From positions 4,278,001-4,342,000 of the forward strand of contig NC_134766.1 of assembly GCF_050436995.1 (NCBI RefSeq): a stretch of DNA of 64,000 nt, in the 5' to 3' direction. The notes beneath the pieces were generated by a model. The model ran no database searches and had not been told where the DNA came from. It worked only from the letters and a program-made list of their open reading frames with translations. Below, one piece after another: positions 59,966 through 64,000 of the stretch; the first letter of the stretch is position 1, and each line of letters starts with the position of its first letter. The position numbers and the translations under genes are program-made. The stretch is from Anticarsia gemmatalis. Taxonomy: Eukaryota; Arthropoda; Insecta; Lepidoptera; Erebidae.

Positions 59966-61403
59966 GATATAATCTGTGTATGCTTTTTTATGGCAGTCTA
60001 TATTAAAGTCTACAGATAAAAAAGCTAATAATATAGTTTTTATAAGCTCTATATTCCCATAACACCAACCGCAACATACTAGAATAAAAAGTCTATCTAA
60101 ATTCTAGATCTTATACAAATATAGGTTTCGTTTCCGCAAAGTTTCCGCGTCGGGCAGCCATTGTTACCCGCCCGTTTCAATGGGAAGCAATTTGAAAGTT
60201 GCGAGTATTCTCTCTGGTTTTCGAATTAAATTCGGAATTCACGTTTTGAAATATGAGTCCGCCATATTTGTGGGATGATGTCTGGCTGAATAACTTTTGT
60301 GCTTTTGCCAGATGGACATAGATACGAGATTTGAATTTATAATTTATTATTTCTGGCCATAATGGTCGGGAAATCTGCAATAGTATTCTGAATTTCTGAT
60401 ATTGGATTTCATTTCACAATTCACAGCCTTATGTTAACGGTTGGCATGCGTTGTTATTATAATTGTATAGGTATTTAAATATCTGCGTAGTTTTTTTATG
60501 TTATGTAGGCTAATAAGCCGAAGCCTTGAAAAAAAAAACAATTCTGTCTTCAGGTGCAAATGGATCCGTGAATCATTTTCGCGCTTTTATCATGACATTA
60601 TGAGACTGCGTAAACCGAAAACTTACGCTGTTTTTTCAAAAAATCCAGCCTTAATGCTTGACAATATACCAACGAGTCACAGATATTTTAATTAAAAAAA
60701 CTCTAGTAAATATTTATCTCTTTGTACTTTTTATTTACGCTGGAACAAGCTGTGAATGAAAAACTAACAGTTTAATATCGGGAGTGCGAGGTCCCATAAC
60801 ATTTTAAATGGCGGCTGAAGCGAGTTAAAAAAATGTTATATTGACAAATTTCATGATATCAGATCAATTTTCTTTATGAATGTGTAGCGAAAATGTTAAG
60901 GTGATTGGCTTAACACTGTCTTTGCATCGGTTGTTATCAGTTCGATTCATGAGCGGGATAATAAATTGTGTGAGTCATAATTGATATGTTTCGATAATAT
61001 GACTAATTTGTGAGATTTGACATCATTAAACCTAAGATTTATCTTTTAATGCGCTTTACCTTTTCATAAATAAAACATGACCACATCCGTTACAGCCTGA
61101 TTTAGCAAAATATATTTAGTTAATCTTTCTTTTCACGTTTGTCTACAACAAACTAAAACAAAATACAAATTACCTACTGAAAATCTGAGCGCGCATTCAA
61201 TTTCACGTAACATAAAGCAACAATATTGAGAAATTGAGATCGATTGAACATCGTCTGCGCGAAACGTAATTGACAATCGTGTCACCACGTTACTAACGTT
61301 ATTCACTGATCGGCGTTTTCTCTCTCGCTCCAACGCACACAGGACTGCATAGCTCTGTCTCGTTCTGTCTGGCCGACGTTGCCATCCCGCCGCGCATGCA
61401 GCG
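59966..61403. other. Upstream of the first MADF gene, no gene seen
   Basis: AT-rich. Minus-strand frames at 60177-60380 and 61133-61429 have no splice or family support. I looked here for the missing calbindin EF-hand 1 exon and did not find it. Confidence 0.35.
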
Positions 61404-61448
61404 TCAATGGCCGTCAGTTTCGCAATCAATTTCGGATTGAAATAACGC
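61404..61448 (+). promoter_or_regulatory. Conserved upstream block of MADF gene 1
   Basis: The 45-bp block TCAATGGCCGTCAGTTT ... TCGGATTGAA ... TAACGC, 123 bp above the ATG at 61571, recurs with few changes above MADF gene 2 (63743-63787). Likely core promoter or 5'UTR kept after duplication. It contains no ATG-led frame into the gene. Confidence 0.6.
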
Positions 61449-61570
61449 GAACGCTCTTCAATAATAACTATTTGTATTTAATTTTCAATAACAAACATAT
61501 TAAAGCAATGTTTCGCGCGTTTTCTAGCCGAATTCAATATCAAAGTTGATCGCTACAATCGTAATAAAAG

Positions 61571-62737
61571 ATGGCTTCCGATAGTGATGTGAAAATCCAA
61601 TCGGGTTTGGAAATAGCCGAACGCGAATTCGTTTTACATCTTATTTCGCTTTATCGAGATAATCCCGTGCTCTGGGACGCGAGTAACGAACATTATACGA
61701 ATAAATTTCGAAGAATTGTCGCTTTGAAACGAATTTGCGACGCGTTAAAGTCATATAGACCGAATTATACTATAGAAGAGTTGAAGAAAAAGCTTAATAT
61801 TCTACGAACTAACTTTAATAAGGAGAGAAATAAGATTGAAGCGAGAAAAACTATGTCGCCTGAAGAAGAGCCCGAACCAATTTTATGGTATTACAATGAA
61901 ATGGCGTTTTTAATTGGTCAAGAAGTGCACGCGAAAAGGAATACGAGTATTGTGGTAAGAAATGATAAATAAATTTCATTCTATAATATTCAAACTAAGG
62001 ACTAATAAATACTTACATAGCTAATTCTTAGTAACATGAATGTTATTGACGTTATTAAAATTTTCTGAATAAGCATTAAATTTTACTAGTGTCGAACTGA
62101 ATATGTTCAGAGATACGACGTTATTTTAGCGCGTGCTAAAATAAGATTTGAACTTCTCACAGTTAAAAATTACAAAACGTTGGAGATCTATTTTATTGTT
62201 GTAAGCTTATGTAACAAAAATCCTTACCGTTACCTATTTGCCTGTTAAATTACTTACCCACAGTTTCTAAGGTACATTCAGCTGTAATTTATCTATTCAA
62301 CAGCGTTTAAACTAATATAAGACAACGCTATTGAATAGATAAACTACCGTTAAATGTACCTCATAAACCGGGCATTAGTAGGAGTTACGTTAAAATATTT
62401 TGTTGATATTTTTTTTATAAAATGTTTGTACATTTTTCAGAACAACGAGTCAAATCAAACAAAAATTCTGCGCAACTTGAAACGTAAGAAGATCAGCATT
62501 GTGTCGACTAAATCGTTAAGTTCTAAAGAACCTGGCAATGAGGAGGATATCCAGGCAAAATGCTGGGCTATGAAGCTGAGGAAGCTGGCTCCAGACCAGC
62601 GACTGTTTGCCGAGAAGATTATAAACGATACGTTGTTTGAAGCCGAGCTGGGAACTCTGACCAGACATGGAGCTACCTTCAATGCGGCTCCTGCTGTGTG
62701 GAGCCATTTCACCACGGAGGCACATTCACCGGGATGA
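61571..62737 (+). CDS. MADF-domain protein 1, 226 residues
   Basis: MADF proteins are Myb/SANT-related DNA-binding transcription regulators, expanded in insects. Exons 61571-61954 and 62441-62737, phase 0 join (gtaaga donor, tacatttttcag acceptor). The MADF domain spans residues ~18-115: FVLHLISLYRDNPVLWDAS, then YTNKFRRIVALKRICDAL, LKKKLNILRTNFNKERNKI and LWYYNEMAFLIG, with the two family tryptophans present. After a basic linker (NLKRKKIS) the C-terminal part WAMKLRKLAPDQRLFAEKII, followed by NDTLFEAELG, looks like a BESS-like protein-interaction helix, common in MADF proteins. A paralogue starts at 63930. A foldback MITE sits in the intron and a MITE in the 3' flank. Target genes unknown. 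Confidence 0.88.
62258..62372. mobile_element. Foldback MITE family F, copy 3
   Basis: Begins cccacagtttctaaggtaca (diverged end) and ends tgtacctcataaaccggg. Arms share tttatctattcaacagcg with the other copies. In the MADF gene 1 intron. Confidence 0.7.
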
Positions 62738-62797
62738 GAGCTTTGTGCGGTTTAAATAATTTTTAGGTTATTTAAATCTAATAGCTATTTAAATATA

Positions 62798-62936
62798 CAT
62801 AAAAATATATGAAGTTATGAACGACTTATAAAGAGTTTTGTTTTTTTTCACTCCTTAGCGAAATGAAAAAGAGAAAACTATATTATAGTAGTTTCTTAAC
62901 TAAGACAGGTTTATAGTGTGTTTATGAATAAGAGGG
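62798..62936. mobile_element. MITE family M, copy 3, left end lost
   Basis: Body and right end (tttatgaataagaggg) match 7357-7510; the left terminal repeat is missing. It lies about 60 bp after the MADF gene 1 stop, probably in its 3'UTR. Confidence 0.7.
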
Positions 62937-62937
62937 T

Positions 62938-63742
62938 TAGTGTTTTAAATTGTTTCCTATATTAAGTATTGTTGTGTCCTATGGTCATTATTCTTTTTTA
63001 ATTTTTATTTTGTATTACTAGATAATATAATTTAGTTAAATTATCTTTTTTACTTGTCAATATTCTTGTGCAAATAATAAATAGTTGAGACGTTTAAAAC
63101 AAAGGTTTGTCCTATGTTAAAAATTGTAAATAAATAAAATAGTAAGCTAAAACTGTTTCCTCTCTCGTAAATAATTTATGTGTTCAAGTAAATAAAAAAT
63201 ATAAGTGGACTGAAATATTGTGTTCAAGAGATTTATTAATGCATGTCATAAATAGTTTGGTGGCACATATCATTGGCCTGCCTTTTCCCATAGGAAGTAA
63301 GAGGAAACTATATCGCCAATTAAGTTTCAAGAGAGATAAAGTGGGGTTCGATGTCCTGGTTATTAAATGGTGTAAAAGTGGTGTGTAATGTTAGGATTGC
63401 TTTTGTAACAGTTAGTAAGCAAGGTACCGGGTTCGAATCTTATTCATCAAAATAATAATGTAGGTAAGTATTGTTTATAGTAAAAATTAATTGTTTACAA
63501 ATAGTAAGTATGGGATATTATCTAATCTTCATGAAGAATACTTGAAATCTAAAAATAAAAGCGCTTCAAGTTTTATACATAATCTATCTACACACAGCAA
63601 ATGATTGATTGAACAACACAGCACAACAATTCACGAATCAATTCTACGCATTTGTCTTTGTCGCACTAATGGTAGTGACATAGCACTGTCCTTCTCGCAC
63701 GCGCGAGGTTGCCGTTCCGCGTACCGCACGCTCACTCTCGTA
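62938..63742. other. Between the two MADF genes
   Basis: AATAAA words at about 63076 and 63130 are likely poly(A) signals of MADF gene 1. A B-box-like accgggttcgaatct at ~63427 may be a degraded SINE. No gene. Confidence 0.4.
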
Positions 63743-63787
63743 TCAATGGCCGTCAGTTTTGCAGTCAATGTCGGATTGAATTAACGC
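63743..63787 (+). promoter_or_regulatory. Conserved upstream block of MADF gene 2
   Basis: Counterpart of 61404-61448: TCAATGGCCGTCAGTTT ... GTCGGATTGAA ... TAACGC, 143 bp above the ATG at 63930. Confidence 0.6.
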
Positions 63788-63929
63788 AAAACGAGTTCAT
63801 TTTGAAGAAATATTACTTATGTTTTACGAAAAATATTGTTAATTATTAATATTGTGTTTAGTTATTTGCAATGTATTGTGTTATTTAATCATATTTGTGT
63901 AATTGACAATGATTGAAGATTGAAACAAA

Positions 63930-64000
63930 ATGGAGGCGAATAGTGATGTGCCCGCCATTATCGACTCGGAACGCGATTTCGTTATTCTACTACTGAAACT
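63930..64000 (+). CDS. MADF-domain protein 2, N-terminus only (cut by the window edge)
   Basis: Starts M-EANSDVPAIIDSERDFVILLLK, parallel to MASDSDVKIQSGLEIAEREFVLHLIS of the first MADF gene: same acidic start and same position of the first domain helix. Only 23 codons are visible. The matching upstream block supports a tandem duplication. Integrity of the rest cannot be judged. Confidence 0.7.
   Translation, partial: MEANSDVPAIIDSERDFVILLLK

Noticed and set aside
61133..61429. 98-codon minus-strand frame upstream of MADF gene 1
   Set aside because: Overlaps the conserved MADF upstream block, matches no calbindin N-terminal sequence and lacks splice signals.

Overview
The window looks like a chromosomal segment of a moth or butterfly (Lepidoptera; a noctuoid moth is a weak guess). 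The reasons are AT-rich, intron-rich DNA with GT-AG splicing, insect versions of conserved animal genes (augmin subunit HAUS5, dysbindin, FKBP12, calbindin-32), and dense short repeats of types I associate with Lepidoptera: Helitron-like elements with an internal (CAAA)n run, tRNA-derived SINEs, hAT-type and foldback MITEs. No prokaryotic gene organisation, CRISPR array or virus was seen.

Left part (1-18.0 kb), gene-dense. A small secreted-type gene runs off the left edge on the minus strand, with its TATA-like promoter near 1.4 kb. An unrecognised seven-exon plus-strand gene (2336-6119, 711 residues) follows; all its exon phases close. Dysbindin (minus, 8751-7139) and HAUS5 (plus, 9199-18008) are divergent, with start codons 447 bp apart. 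HAUS5 intron 4 is a stack of nested transposable elements, and exon 4 itself lies between two repeats.

Middle part (18.0-34.7 kb), repeat-rich. It holds SINEs, a clean hAT-type MITE, a LINE-type element that keeps an intact ORF1 but shows no ORF2, tandem Helitron-like copies, a CpG-rich 11-bp minisatellite with a 66-bp higher-order unit, and then the promoter and long introns of a large C2H2 zinc-finger gene. Nearly all of that protein lies in one 3.5-kb exon (34715-38229).

Right part (38.2-64 kb). FKBP12 (minus, three exons) is followed by calbindin-32 (minus, ten family exons visible; the first ~77 residues are not seen). Calbindin contains two extra in-frame candidate exons that I do not recall in the family: a 12-nt microexon and an 81-nt exon. 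The right edge holds two paralogous MADF-domain genes in tandem (61571-62737, and 63930 onward, cut by the edge), each preceded by a matching ~45-bp upstream block.

The genes do not form one pathway: mitotic spindle (HAUS5), lysosome-related organelles and synapse (dysbindin), protein folding and Ca2+ channel regulation (FKBP12), neuronal calcium buffering (calbindin-32) and probable transcription factors (zinc finger, MADF). Most new information lies in splice structure and repeat archaeology. All names rest on reading translations by eye; no database search was run.
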